Positions 1-8,532 are shown, counted from the first letter of the stretch. The stretch: DNA of 64,000 nt from Janthinobacterium agaricidamnosum (GCF_003667705.1 NZ_CP033019.1:806001-870000); one strand, 5' to 3'. Program-made: numbers and translations. The notes: generated by a model from the letters alone, not told the origin.

Positions 1-1367
1 AGCACCTTGGCGTGCTTGATGGCTTTCGACACCAGATAGGCGGCGCCGCCTACGGCCATCAAATAGGCCGACTGATGCTTCTGGATCGATTCGATGGCGA
101 CCGGGCCGCGCTCGGCCTTGCCGATCATGGCGATCAGGCCCGTCTTTTCAAGCATCATGTCGGTGAACTTGTCCATGCGCGTGGCCGTCGTCGGACCAGC
201 CGGGCCGACGGCTTCGTCGCGCACCGGATCGACCGGGCCGACGTAGTAGATCACGCGGTTTTTAAAATCGACCGGCAATTCTTCGCCCTTGGCCAGCATG
301 TCCTGGATGCGCTTGTGCGCGGCGTCGCGGCCCGTCAGCATCTTGCCGTTCAACAGCAAGGTCTGGCCCGGCGTCCACGAAGCGACTTCTTCTTTCGTCA
401 GGGTGTTCAGGTCGACGCGCTTGGATTTTTCCGTGTCCGGCGTCCAGTGCACTTCCGGCCACGATGACAGCGATGGCGGCGTCATGTAGGCAGGGCCGGA
501 GCCGTCCAGCACGAAGTGGCCGTGGCGCGTGGCGGCGCAGTTCGGGATCATGGCGACCGGCTTCGACGCGGCGTGCGTCGGGTGCATCATGATTTTCACG
601 TCGAGCACGGTCGTCAGGCCGCCCAGGCCTTGCGCGCCGATGCCCAGCGAGTTGATCTTGTCGCACAGCTCGATGCGCAGTTCTTCCAGCTTGTTCTGCG
701 GGCCGCGTTGCTTCAGCTCAAACATGTCGATGTCTTCCATCAACACTTCTTTTGCCATCAGCATGGCTTTTTCGGCCGTGCCGCCGATGCCGATGCCCAG
801 CATGCCGGGCGGGCACCAGCCGGCGCCCATGGTCGGCACGGTCTTCATGACCCAGTCCACCAGCGAATCGGACGGGTTCATCATGATCATCTTCGATTTG
901 TTTTCCGAGCCGCCGCCCTTGGCAGCGACTTTCACGTCGACGGTATTGCCTTCGACCAATTCCATGTGCACGACGGCTGGCGTGTTGTCCTTGGTGTTCT
1001 TGCGGTCGAAATGCGGGTCGGCGACGATGGAGGCGCGCAGCTTGTTGTCGTCGAAGTTGTACGCGCGGCGCACGCCTTCGTTGACGGCGTCGGTGACGGT
1101 GCCGCTGAAACCTTCGAAGCGCACGCCCATGCCGATTTTCAGGAAGACGTTGACGATACCCGTGTCCTGGCAGATAGGACGCTTGCCTTCCGCGCACATG
1201 CGCGAGTTGGTCAGGATTTGCGCGATCGCATCTTTTGCCGCCGGGCTTTGCTCGGCCGCATAGGCGCGCGCCAGGTGCTCGATGTAATCAGCAGGGTGGT
1301 AGTAGCTAATGTACTGCAACGCTGCGGCGACGGATTCGATCAGGTCTTCTTGCTTTATGACAGTCAT
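1..1367 (-). CDS. fumA: Class I fumarate hydratase (partial, C-terminus beyond window)
   Basis: The minus strand from the ATG at 1367 reads without a stop to the window edge (about 455 residues, N-terminus MTVIKQEDLIESV). It shows the hallmarks of iron-sulfur class I fumarases: CQDTGIVNVFLKIG near the N-terminus, GGSENKSKM, GAGWCPPGMLGIGIGG and IPNCAATRHGHFVLDG, whose cysteines are the likely 4Fe-4S ligands, and the C-terminal hydratase part VIYYVGPVDP...GPTTATRMDKF. The enzyme interconverts fumarate and malate in the TCA cycle and is oxygen- and iron-sensitive, unlike class II FumC. The reading frame is intact wherever visible; the last ~50-60 residues are outside. Whether to call it fumA or fumB cannot be settled here. 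Confidence 0.93.
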   Translation of the reverse strand, partial: MTVIKQEDLIESVAAALQYISYYHPADYIEHLARAYAAEQSPAAKDAIAQILTNSRMCAEGKRPICQDTGIVNVFLKIGMGVRFEGFSGTVTDAVNEGVRRAYNFDDNKLRASIVADPHFDRKNTKDNTPAVVHMELVEGNTVDVKVAAKGGGSENKSKMIMMNPSDSLVDWVMKTVPTMGAGWCPPGMLGIGIGGTAEKAMLMAKEVLMEDIDMFELKQRGPQNKLEELRIELCDKINSLGIGAQGLGGLTTVLDVKIMMHPTHAASKPVAMIPNCAATRHGHFVLDGSGPAYMTPPSLSSWPEVHWTPDTEKSKRVDLNTLTKEEVASWTPGQTLLLNGKMLTGRDAAHKRIQDMLAKGEELPVDFKNRVIYYVGPVDPVRDEAVGPAGPTTATRMDKFTDMMLEKTGLIAMIGKAERGPVAIESIQKHQSAYLMAVGGAAYLVSKAIKHAKV

Positions 1368-1438
1368 GGTGTTCTCGCGGTGGATAAGAAGGGTAAGACT
1401 TTGATGCTGTTTGCTAATCAGTATAGGAGCGCCAGAAC

Positions 1439-2053
1439 TTAGTGGGGCGCCCTGGCTTGGTTCTGCGTCACCGTCATGATGCGGTCCGTGTACGCAATCG
1501 CCATCGCCGACAGGATGAAGACCATATGGATCACCGTTTGCGCGATGATCACTTCGATCTTGTACGAGTTGGCATTGATAAACGTCTTCAGCAGGTGGAT
1601 GGACGAGATGCCGATGATGGCCATCGCCAGCTTCGTCTTCAGCACGGACGCATTCACATGCGACAGCCATTCCGGCTGGTCCGGATGGTCGTCGAGGTGC
1701 ATGCGCGACACGAACGTTTCGTAGCCGCCGATGATGACCATGATCAACAGATTCGAGATCATGACCACGTCGATCAGGCCCAAGACCACCAGCATGATGG
1801 TCGCTTCATTGAGCTTGGTCGGCAGGGCGCCGCCCGGTACGGCCACGGCCGTCAAGACGTGCTGCAGGGCCGCATCATTGCCGAATACGGCGCCGATCAG
1901 GTCCGACAGTTCCACCCAGAAATGAAATACGTACACGCATTGGGCAAGGATCAAACCCAGGTACAGCGGCAGCTGCAGCCAGCGCGACATGAAGATGAAG
2001 GCGGACAGGGGATGCAGTTTGCTATGTTTGGGCTTTTGTAAGTGGTCGATCAT
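1439..2053 (-). CDS. UPF0114 / YqhA family inner-membrane protein
   Basis: A 204-residue protein with several hydrophobic segments (PLYLGLILAQCVYVFHFWV, ATIMLVVLGLIDVVMISNLLIMVII, LAMAIIGISSIHLL, VIIAQTVIHMVFILSAMAIAY) and the family-typical stretch GGYETFVSRM. This matches the UPF0114 (YqhA/TIGR00645) family, whose function is unknown. The ATG at 2053 is preferred over the in-frame TTG at 2080 because AGGAAA lies about 10 nt upstream of it. It sits upstream of the fumarase on the same strand with a ~70 bp gap and may be co-transcribed; no functional link is implied by sequence. Confidence 0.85.
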   Translation of the reverse strand: MIDHLQKPKHSKLHPLSAFIFMSRWLQLPLYLGLILAQCVYVFHFWVELSDLIGAVFGNDAALQHVLTAVAVPGGALPTKLNEATIMLVVLGLIDVVMISNLLIMVIIGGYETFVSRMHLDDHPDQPEWLSHVNASVLKTKLAMAIIGISSIHLLKTFINANSYKIEVIIAQTVIHMVFILSAMAIAYTDRIMTVTQNQARAPH

Positions 2054-2347
2054 CTGGAGTTTCCTGGGGGTAAATACCAATTTTTGGTATGCCCGACATT
2101 TTACACTTGCTGCTGATCACTGCGCATGCCCTCGATTTGGATTCTTGGGCTTGATGAAACACAAAGCGACGCCAACTAATTGACTTGTTATCAGTTTTTC
2201 CATCCAGAATGCTGGGCGGCGCGCGCTTGACGCCCGTCGCCGGTGGCGATTATGGTTAGAATGGATCGGGGAAAACGCCGACTGTAAGGCGTCCGTAAGA
2301 CAGCAGGAATATTGTGTTAATAAACAATTACTACACTGGAGACTAGC

Positions 2348-4354
2348 ATGGCCGCTATAGAGAACCAAGGGCAGGGCACCGAGCAGCAGGGACCGGAAGA
2401 GTCGCGCGTATTTGAACCGTCGGCAGCGTTTGCCGCACAGGCAACGATTTCCGGCATGGACGCCTACCGCGCCATGGTGGCCGATGCCGAACGCGATTAC
2501 GAAGGCTTCTGGGCCAAGCTGGCGCGCGAGAACCTGAGCTGGAAAAAGCCGTTCACCCGCACCCTGAACGAAGACAACGCCCCGTTCTACAAATGGTTCG
2601 AAGACGGCCAGCTGAACGTGTCGTACAACTGTCTGGACCGCAACATCGAAAATGGCCTGGGCGACAAGACGGCCATCATCTTTGAAGCGGACGACGGCAC
2701 CGTTACCAAGGCAACCTATAAAGAACTGCACGAAAAAGTCTGCAAGTTCGCCAACGGCCTGAAATCCAAAGGCATCGCCAAGGGCGACCGCGTCATCATC
2801 TATATGTCGATGTCCGTCGAAGGCGTGGCCGCCATGCAAGCCTGCGCGCGCATCGGCGCCACCCATTCCGTCGTGTTCGGCGGCTTCTCGGCCAAGTCCT
2901 TGCAGGAACGCATCATCGACGCGGGCGCAGTGGCCGTCATCACGGGCGACGAGCAATTGCGCGGCGGCAAAAAGCTGCCATTGAAATCCATCGTCGACGA
3001 AGCGCTGGCGCTGGGCGGCTGCGACTCCGTGAAAAACGTCATCGTGTATCAACGCACGGGCAGCGACTTGCCGATGGTGGCTGGCCGCGACACGTGGCTG
3101 CACGACCTGGTCGAAGGTCAGTCGGCACAATGCGAACCGGAATGGGTCGATGCCGAGCATCCACTGTTTATCCTGTACACCTCCGGCTCGACGGGCACGC
3201 CGAAGGGCGTGCAGCACTCGAGCGGCGGCTACCTGCTGTGGGCCGCGCTGACGATGAAATGGAGTTTCGACATCAAGCCCAACGACGTGTTCTGGTGCAC
3301 GGCCGACATCGGCTGGGTGACGGGCCACAGCTACATCGCGTACGGGCCGATGGCCGTGGGCGCCACGCAAGTGGTGTTCGAAGGCATCCCGACCTACCCG
3401 AACGCGGGCCGTTTCTGGGAAACCATCAAGAAGCACAACGTCAGCATCTTCTACACGGCGCCAACGGCCATCCGTTCGCTGATCAAGGCGGCCGACGTGG
3501 ACCCGAAAGTCCATCCAAGCAACTACGACCTGACGAGCCTGCGCCTGCTGGGCACGGTCGGCGAGCCGATCAATCCGGAAGCGTGGATGTGGTACTACAA
3601 GCATATCGGCGGCGAGAAATGCCCGATCGTCGATACCTTCTGGCAAACGGAAACGGGTGGCCACATGATCACCCCGCTGCCGGGCGCCACGCCGATGGTG
3701 CCCGGTTCCTGCACCCTGCCATTGCCAGGCATCATGGCCGCCATCGTCGACGAAGCAGGCCAGGACGTGCCGAACGGCCAGGGCGGCATTTTGGTCGTAA
3801 AACGCCCATGGCCATCGATGATCCGCACGATCTGGAACAACCCCGAGCGTTTCAAGTCCAGCTATTTCCCGGAAGAGCTGGGCGGCAAGATGTACCTGGC
3901 AGGCGACGGCGCCATCCGCAACAAGGACACCGGCTACTTCACCATCACCGGCCGCATCGATGACGTCTTGAACGTGTCGGGCCACCGCATGGGCACGATG
4001 GAAATCGAATCGGCCCTGGTGGCCAACCCGCTGGTGGCCGAGGCTGCCGTGGTGGGCCGTCCGGACGACACGACAGGCGAATCGATCTGCGCCTTCGTGG
4101 TGCTCAAGCAGGCGCGTCCGACAGGCGAGGAAGCCAAGAAGCTGGCCCTGGAGCTGCGCAACTGGGTCGGCAAGGAAATCGGCCCGATTGCGAAACCGAA
4201 GGAAATCCGTTTCGGCGACAACCTGCCAAAAACCCGCTCCGGCAAAATCATGCGCCGCCTGCTGCGCGTGCTGGCCAAGGGCGAGACGATTACGCAAGAC
4301 GTGTCGACGCTGGAAAACCCGGCGATTCTGGAGCAGTTGAAGGAAGCGTCGTAA
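2348..4354 (+). CDS. acsA: Acetyl-CoA synthetase (AMP-forming)
   Basis: A 668-residue enzyme activating acetate to acetyl-CoA via acetyl-AMP. Visible are the AMP-binding P-loop [11 protein letters not shown] (277-287), the adenylate motif [10 protein letters not shown], the hinge/[16 protein letters not shown] motif, and the C-terminal [11 protein letters not shown] whose lysine is the conserved, acetylation-regulated residue. Length fits bacterial Acs. GGAG seven nucleotides upstream supports the ATG at 2348. It is monocistronic: the neighbour upstream is divergent and a tRNA follows. Together with isocitrate lyase at 20.6-22.1 kb it gives an acetate-utilisation route, although the two are not linked. 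Confidence 0.96.
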   Translation: MAAIENQGQGTEQQGPEESRVFEPSAAFAAQATISGMDAYRAMVADAERDYEGFWAKLARENLSWKKPFTRTLNEDNAPFYKWFEDGQLNVSYNCLDRNIENGLGDKTAIIFEADDGTVTKATYKELHEKVCKFANGLKSKGIAKGDRVIIYMSMSVEGVAAMQACARIGATHSVVFGGFSAKSLQERIIDAGAVAVITGDEQLRGGKKLPLKSIVDEALALGGCDSVKNVIVYQRTGSDLPMVAGRDTWLHDLVEGQSAQCEPEWVDAEHPLFILYTSGSTGTPKGVQHSSGGYLLWAALTMKWSFDIKPNDVFWCTADIGWVTGHSYIAYGPMAVGATQVVFEGIPTYPNAGRFWETIKKHNVSIFYTAPTAIRSLIKAADVDPKVHPSNYDLTSLRLLGTVGEPINPEAWMWYYKHIGGEKCPIVDTFWQTETGGHMITPLPGATPMVPGSCTLPLPGIMAAIVDEAGQDVPNGQGGILVVKRPWPSMIRTIWNNPERFKSSYFPEELGGKMYLAGDGAIRNKDTGYFTITGRIDDVLNVSGHRMGTMEIESALVANPLVAEAAVVGRPDDTTGESICAFVVLKQARPTGEEAKKLALELRNWVGKEIGPIAKPKEIRFGDNLPKTRSGKIMRRLLRVLAKGETITQDVSTLENPAILEQLKEAS

Positions 4355-4376
4355 CAAGGTCAGTTCCTTCGGGATC

Positions 4377-4403
4377 GGCCTGCGCCCCACTGGGACGCAG
4401 GCC
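4377..4403 (+). terminator. Hairpin downstream of acsA (possible terminator)
   Basis: Perfect 8-bp inverted repeat GGCCTGCG...CGCAGGCC with an 11-nt loop, 22 nt after the acsA stop. No U-tract follows, so intrinsic termination is uncertain. Confidence 0.4.
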
Positions 4404-4476
4404 CCCTCAGGGGCCGACCCTAGCCCTTCCGGGTTTACTTTCGATGCCTGAATGTTTTACCCCACGGTAAATAACT

Positions 4477-4505
4477 TTGGCAGTCCGTAGAATCTTTGCT
4501 ATAAT
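4477..4505 (+). promoter_or_regulatory. Sigma-70 promoter of tRNA-Ser
   Basis: TTGGCA (4477-4482), 17-nt spacer, consensus TATAAT (4500-4505), about 60 nt upstream of the tRNA 5' end. Spacing and -10 are optimal, as is usual for stable RNA genes. Confidence 0.75.
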
Positions 4506-4567
4506 CTGCGGCTTCGCGACAAGCGAGAAATAGTACGCAATGCGAGCAAGTAGACGCATTGCCTGCA

Positions 4568-4658
4568 GGAGAGGTGGATGAGTGGTTGAAGTCGCACGCC
4601 TGGAAAGCGTGTATAGGTTCATAGCCTATCGGGGGTTCGAATCCCCCTCTCTCCGCCA
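4568..4658 (+). tRNA. serT-like tRNA-Ser(GGA): tRNA-Ser (anticodon GGA), CCA encoded
   Basis: Acceptor arm GGAGAGG (4568-4574) pairs with 4648-4654. The anticodon stem CACGC/GCGTG (4595-4599/4607-4611) holds loop CTGGAAA, giving anticodon GGA (4602-4604). A long variable arm is present and the T arm is GGGGG-TTCGAAT-CCCCC (4631-4647), followed by discriminator G and genomic CCA (4656-4658). The long variable arm and anticodon identify serine. Its 3' end doubles as the attachment site of the island to the right. Confidence 0.95.
4639..4651 (+). repeat. Putative attL: 13-bp tRNA 3'-end core (island left junction)
   Basis: The bases GAATCCCCCTCTC in the T arm/acceptor of tRNA-Ser recur exactly at 14644-14656. 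Integrases of the P4 type commonly target tRNA 3' ends and leave such direct repeats. The match extends one base further left with one mismatch. Confidence 0.75.
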
Positions 4659-4682
4659 CGGATAGTAATTAAGTAAGATCAG

Positions 4683-4783
4683 GACGTCTCAGGAAGTCCC
4701 TCAAAAACCGCTTAGAGCCTTGATTCTAAGCGGTTTTTTCGTTTTTCAGCGTCTCGAAATGTGCCAAGACGTTTCAGTACGTC
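4683..4783 (+). repeat. Pair of 16-bp imperfect repeats, candidate integrase arm sites
   Basis: GACGTCTCAGGAAGTC (4683-4698) and GACGTTTCAGTACGTC (4768-4783) match at 13 of 16 positions, lie between the att core and the integrase, and flank the terminator at 4703-4739. Position and duplication suit arm-type sites for the integrase arm-binding domain; this is inference. Confidence 0.4.
4703..4739 (+). terminator. Intrinsic terminator inside the island, after tRNA-Ser
   Basis: Inverted repeat AACCGCTTAGA / TCTAAGCGGTT with an 8-nt loop followed by a T6 run. It now terminates the tRNA transcript; the ancestral tRNA terminator seems to have been moved to 14657-14696. Confidence 0.85.
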
Positions 4784-4889
4784 TAACTTTTTTGAGGGAA
4801 GGCGCCGGGCCGGATTCCCCCATCCTTGACTACCATTCCCGCATAACTGTCCTATAGTGGTTTCAGACGCATTTGCGAAGGAGGCCACC

Positions 4890-6200
4890 ATGGCAAAGCT
4901 CATCGTACCGCTGTCCGAACTTCAGGTCAAAAACGCCAAACCAAAGGATAAACCATACAAGCTATCCGACGGCGGCGGCCTGTTCGTAGAAGTCATGCCG
5001 AGCGGGTCCCGCATCTGGCGCTGGAAGTTTCGCCAGGCCAACGGCAAGGAGAACGCGCTGACGTTTGGTCCTTATCCGGAAATTACGTTGCAGGATGCGC
5101 GTGAAAAGCGCTTGGCTGCGCGGCGATTGATGCTGCAAGGGATCGACCCGGCCAAGCATCGCGACGACGCCAAGCGGCTGTTGAAAGAGCGTGCCGCCAA
5201 CACATTTGAAAAGATCGCCCGCGAGTGGCACGCCAACAGGGTGCCGACCTGGAGCGAGCGCACCGCCAAGAACGTCCTGCAACGGCTGGAGGCAGATATC
5301 TTCCCGGCCATTGGCCGCAGGCCCATCGATGAACTCAAGCACCTCGACGTAATCGCCGCACTGCGCAAGATCGAGGAGCGCGGCGCAAGCGAAATCGCCC
5401 ATCGGCAGAAGGCGGTATGTGCGTCAATTTTCAGCTACGCGATTCAATGCGGATTCACAGAGCGCAATCTGGTCACCGATATGAAGGATGTGTTGAAGAC
5501 CGTGCGCGCCGGACACTTCGCCGCCATTGAAACCGACGAACTGCCGAAGTTTCTGGCCATTCTGGACCGCAACGAAGCACGCATGTTCGCGCCGACCCGC
5601 ATTGCGCTGCGTCTGATGTTGCTGTGCTTTGTGCGCACCAGCGAGTTGATCGAGACGCCCTGGTGTGAAATTGACCTGGAGCACGGCGAGTGGATCATTC
5701 CATGGCAGCGCATGAAGCGCGGCAAGCTGACCGTCAATCCGGATATGACCAACCATCACGTCTGCCTGTCGCGCCAGGCGCTGGAGCTGTTGCATGAACT
5801 GCATGCGATCACGGGCCGCAGCAAGTATCTGTTCCCGAATCAGCGCGACCACGAAAAGCCGATCAGCAATAACACGATACTGGTGGCGCTTGGGCGCATG
5901 GGATACAAGGGCAAGATGACCGGCCATGGTTTCCGGGCGCTGGCCATGAGCACCATCAAGGAGCGCCTGGGCTACCGGCATGAAGTCGTGGACCGGCAAC
6001 TGGCACATGCACCGAAGGATAAGGTGGCCAGCGCCTACGACCGGGCGCAGTTCCTGGCGGAACGGCGCCGGATGATGCAGGATTGGGCCGACTACATCGA
6101 TGCCGTCAGTGGCAAGGGAGCGCCGCCGCTGACGCCCAGGCTAACGCTGGTCAGCGGCGAATCCAGCCGGGATGGCGGAACAGGAGGGCACCATGTCTAA
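4890..6200 (+). CDS. P4-type tyrosine integrase with DUF4102 arm-binding domain
   Basis: A 436-residue site-specific recombinase. The N-terminal arm-binding DUF4102 domain (about 1-90: SDGGGLFVEVMPSGSRIWRWKF) precedes the core-binding domain and the C-terminal catalytic domain with R249 (FVRTSEL), HGFR (346-349), H373 and the nucleophile Y383 (SAYDRAQF). The ATG at 4890 has AAGGAGG just upstream, so the in-frame GTG at 4857 is rejected. It sits about 230 bp from the tRNA-Ser 3' end, in the standard position for an enzyme that integrates and excises an island at that tRNA. All catalytic residues are present, so it may be active. Confidence 0.93.
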   Translation: MAKLIVPLSELQVKNAKPKDKPYKLSDGGGLFVEVMPSGSRIWRWKFRQANGKENALTFGPYPEITLQDAREKRLAARRLMLQGIDPAKHRDDAKRLLKERAANTFEKIAREWHANRVPTWSERTAKNVLQRLEADIFPAIGRRPIDELKHLDVIAALRKIEERGASEIAHRQKAVCASIFSYAIQCGFTERNLVTDMKDVLKTVRAGHFAAIETDELPKFLAILDRNEARMFAPTRIALRLMLLCFVRTSELIETPWCEIDLEHGEWIIPWQRMKRGKLTVNPDMTNHHVCLSRQALELLHELHAITGRSKYLFPNQRDHEKPISNNTILVALGRMGYKGKMTGHGFRALAMSTIKERLGYRHEVVDRQLAHAPKDKVASAYDRAQFLAERRRMMQDWADYIDAVSGKGAPPLTPRLTLVSGESSRDGGTGGHHV

Positions 6201-6372
6201 GTATGTACTGCGCCTCACGGATGCGCTTATCAAGCAGATCTCTCCCAAGGACAAATTACATAAACTAGTTATCGGAGAATCTGTCCTGGCTGCAACGCTG
6301 CCGGTCAATGCCAGTAGCAGCAGCCCAGTCCGCGCCGGTCCCAATTCTGCGTACTACGAAAAGCGCACTTGA
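6193..6372 (+). CDS. Stand-alone integrase arm-domain-like small protein
   Basis: A 59-residue ORF starting inside the last codons of the integrase (8-nt overlap), with GGAGGG just upstream of its ATG. Its first ~45 residues align with the integrase N-terminus: SKYVLRLTDALIKQISPKDK against AKLIVPLSELQVKNAKPKDK, then HKL...GESVLAATLPVNASSS against YKL...GGLFVEVMPSGSRI. It therefore looks like a DUF4102 arm-binding domain without a catalytic part. It could be the stump of a second integrase or a small DNA-binding directionality or competitor protein. Overlap and a good ribosome site favour real translation coupled to the integrase. Confidence 0.6.
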   Translation: MSKYVLRLTDALIKQISPKDKLHKLVIGESVLAATLPVNASSSSPVRAGPNSAYYEKRT

Positions 6373-6426
6373 CGAAACGAACCACTTGCAAACGTCGATA
6401 TCAGGCATAGAATGAAGCTCTCTTAT

Positions 6427-7227
6427 GTGGGAATCGCTCCCACGAGGGCATGCTTCGAGCATGTCCCTATGCTTAGCGGCATAGGCGTTGCGGTCGTTAC
6501 CCGCCACCATGATACCTAGCAGTTTCTGCTAGACAGATCGCCGAGCCATGCAGAAGCATGCACACTCGGCACGATAAAGCGCTGCCTTCAGCGCCTTCAT
6601 ATGCCGCAATCCGCCAGACGGATTGCCTGATTGATTACGCCCTTTGGGCGCTTCCTCAAACAGGAGCAAGACTCCTGCCCTGATTGGTTCGCATACCCCG
6701 CGAGGTAGCGCACCCTATGAAGCACAGCATGGCTTTGCCGCAAGCCGCACCGTCAGCAGAAATGCCAGCGATGCGATGCCATCGCGGCTGCCGCCAGCGC
6801 ATGTGCTTCAGAGTCGCCAGTATCGTCACCGCGAGTGCGATGCTGGCGTATATGCCGTCGCCTGCCATGGCTGCGTGCGCGCGTCGTTACTGGCGGCGTG
6901 CTGCCAGTGACGACGCGCCGCCGACGGCATAGGCCCAGGCGGCAAGCGGAATTCCACCGCGTGATGTTGTTCAGTGACGGGGCCAGGCGTCCCTCATCGC
7001 AGGCAAGCCCTGCGATGTCCTTTGCCCGCTACGGGCTGATTAGTAGAAGTTGATCCGTGCACGATGTGCACTCCATGGACCCTGGGTGATTGGTCCCCGC
7101 TGCGGCGGCTCCCTCCGGGAGCGCGTAGCGGTGCCACACGCGCATGCGGCGCGGGCAGGCAGTAACAGCAACCGCATACACGGGAGTGGTGTCCCGAGGC
7201 CTGATTCAACCTTTTCTGCCGAGGCAG
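6427..7227 (+). ncRNA. ~800-nt tract of consecutive hairpins: candidate large structured RNA
   Basis: No convincing gene lies between 6373 and 7312. Instead at least 20 stem-loops follow one another. Examples: 6427-6443 (6 bp), 6466-6485 (7 bp), 6516-6532 (7 bp), 6540-6570 (two-tier 6+5 bp), 6579-6594 (6 bp), 6606-6626 (8 bp), 6661-6677 (6 bp), 6768-6785 (6 bp), 6815-6848 (11 bp), 6851-6931 (10 bp outer plus 16-18 bp inner), 6995-7017 (9 bp), 7057-7071 (6 bp), 7097-7131 (8+6 bp), 7181-7196 (5 bp) and 7216-7227 (5 bp). The imperfect pairs I find in the long stems (6821/6842, 6888/6909, 7102/7126) are G-U wobbles only if the + strand is the RNA. It lies between two recombinase genes. No RNA family is recognised. 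Confidence 0.55.
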
Positions 7228-7312
7228 TGAGGGTGGCCAGAAACACTTACCTGACAGGATTACACCACGCGGCATCGATGTGAAAACCAATGATCGGAAG
7301 GATGACTTTGCC

Positions 7313-8179
7313 ATGCGCGACTTGAACTACCAGCTCAAGCAACTGTGCCACCGCAACCGGGATGGAAGCTTTGCGACGCAGGCCGACCGCGAGCGCCTAT
7401 TAAACCTGTGCGCCAACGACCTGGCGGAACGAGGCTTCCAACATATGAGCGTGGACAGTCTGAAGCCGAAGCATGTGGCGGCGCTGCTCGACAAGTGGAA
7501 GCAGGATGGCATCAGTACCGGAACGATCAAGAATCGCATGAGCGCCCTGCGCTGGTGGGCCGAGAAGATCGGCAAGGAGAACATCATTGCGCGCACCAAC
7601 GGCGAATACGGCATCGCGGAGCGGGTGCTTGTCACCAATGTTTCGAAGGCGAAGGTGCTCGACGCCGACACGCTGGCCCGCGTTAGCGATCCCTATACGC
7701 GCATATCCCTGCAGTTGCAGGCGGCGTTTGGTTTGCGACGCGAGGAAAGTATCAAGATCAAGCCGGGATGGGCCGATGGCGGGAATATCCTGCGGCTGAA
7801 GGATAGCTGGACCAAGGGTGGCAAATATCGGGAGGTGCCGATTACCACCATGCAGCAGCGCACCGTGCTGGATGCGGCCAAGGCGCTGGCAGGCAAAGGC
7901 AGCTTGATCCCGGCGCAGTTGCGGTATCGGGACCAGTTGAACCGCTTTCGGGCGCAGTGCGACAAGGCTGGCATCCATGGCGTGCATGGGCTGCGCCATG
8001 AGTACGCGCAGCGGCGCTATGCGGAGTTGACGGGCCGAGCTAGTCCAGTCAGTGGCGGGGCGATCTCCAGACAGCTGGATGCTTTACAAAAATTGGAGGA
8101 TAACGCTGCAAGGTTAAAGATTTCGATGGAGATGGGGCATGGTCGTGAACAGGTCACGTCTATCTACCTGGGGAGATGA
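7313..8179 (+). CDS. Second tyrosine recombinase (island 'phage integrase N-terminal domain' type)
   Basis: A 288-residue protein of different lineage from the P4-type integrase. A SAM-like N-terminal DNA-binding region (about 1-110) is followed by a compact catalytic domain with Arg in FGLRREES (142/143), HGLRHEYAQRRY (H225, R228), H276 in MGHGREQ and probable nucleophile Y285 three residues from the end (SIYLGR). The ATG at 7313 is chosen because GGAAGG precedes it by ~11 nt; the upstream GTG at 7280 has no good ribosome site. Its role may be resolution, inversion or mobilisation of the element; the substrate is unknown. It directly follows the hairpin tract, which could hold its recombination sites. 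Confidence 0.85.
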   Translation: MRDLNYQLKQLCHRNRDGSFATQADRERLLNLCANDLAERGFQHMSVDSLKPKHVAALLDKWKQDGISTGTIKNRMSALRWWAEKIGKENIIARTNGEYGIAERVLVTNVSKAKVLDADTLARVSDPYTRISLQLQAAFGLRREESIKIKPGWADGGNILRLKDSWTKGGKYREVPITTMQQRTVLDAAKALAGKGSLIPAQLRYRDQLNRFRAQCDKAGIHGVHGLRHEYAQRRYAELTGRASPVSGGAISRQLDALQKLEDNAARLKISMEMGHGREQVTSIYLGR

Positions 8180-8315
8180 CCGCCCACTTGTATCAGGGCC
8201 GCAGCGCATGGAATGGAAGAGATGCAGAAGGGGCAGCCCTGGCGCTGCCGGAATGATCGCGGAGAGTCGGCATGACTTTCCATTGTTTGCTGTTAATCAA
8301 TCGAAGGAGAATCTT

Positions 8316-8516
8316 ATGACCACGACTAAAAAATTCCTCCGCTTGCCTGCGGTAATCGAAGCCACCGGATGGTCCCGCGCCACAATCTGGCGCAAGGTGA
8401 AGGCAGGCGTGTTGCCAGCGCCTATTCCTATCGGACCCAAGTCTATCGCGTGGGACGCGGAAGAGATCGCTCAATGGCAGCAGCGCTGTATTGACGCCAG
8501 GCGTGGAGTCGCTTGA
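8316..8516 (+). CDS. AlpA-family excisionase/regulator
   Basis: A 66-residue protein with the AlpA pattern FLRLPAVIEATGWSRATIWRKVKAGVLPAPIPIG...AWDAEEIAQW, a winged helix-turn-helix DNA-binding fold. AAGGAG sits at 8304-8309, fixing the ATG at 8316. AlpA proteins act as transcriptional activators of integrase genes or as excisionases in P4-like islands. Here it follows the second recombinase by 136 bp on the same strand, which suits a recombination-control role; the exact target is not shown. Confidence 0.88.
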   Translation: MTTTKKFLRLPAVIEATGWSRATIWRKVKAGVLPAPIPIGPKSIAWDAEEIAQWQQRCIDARRGVA

Positions 8517-8532
8517 GTGGGAGTTAATAGTG

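Noticed and set aside
2117..4390. 757-codon open frame antisense to acetyl-CoA synthetase
   Set aside because: A shadow of high-GC codon bias; low-complexity His/Arg/Val-rich text with no family features, lying fully opposite a clear acsA.
6644..7283. Several 60-106-codon frames inside the hairpin tract
   Set aside because: They overlap each other on both strands, lack ribosome sites, are Arg/Ala/Pro-rich and are interrupted by perfect inverted repeats; non-coding structure explains the region better.
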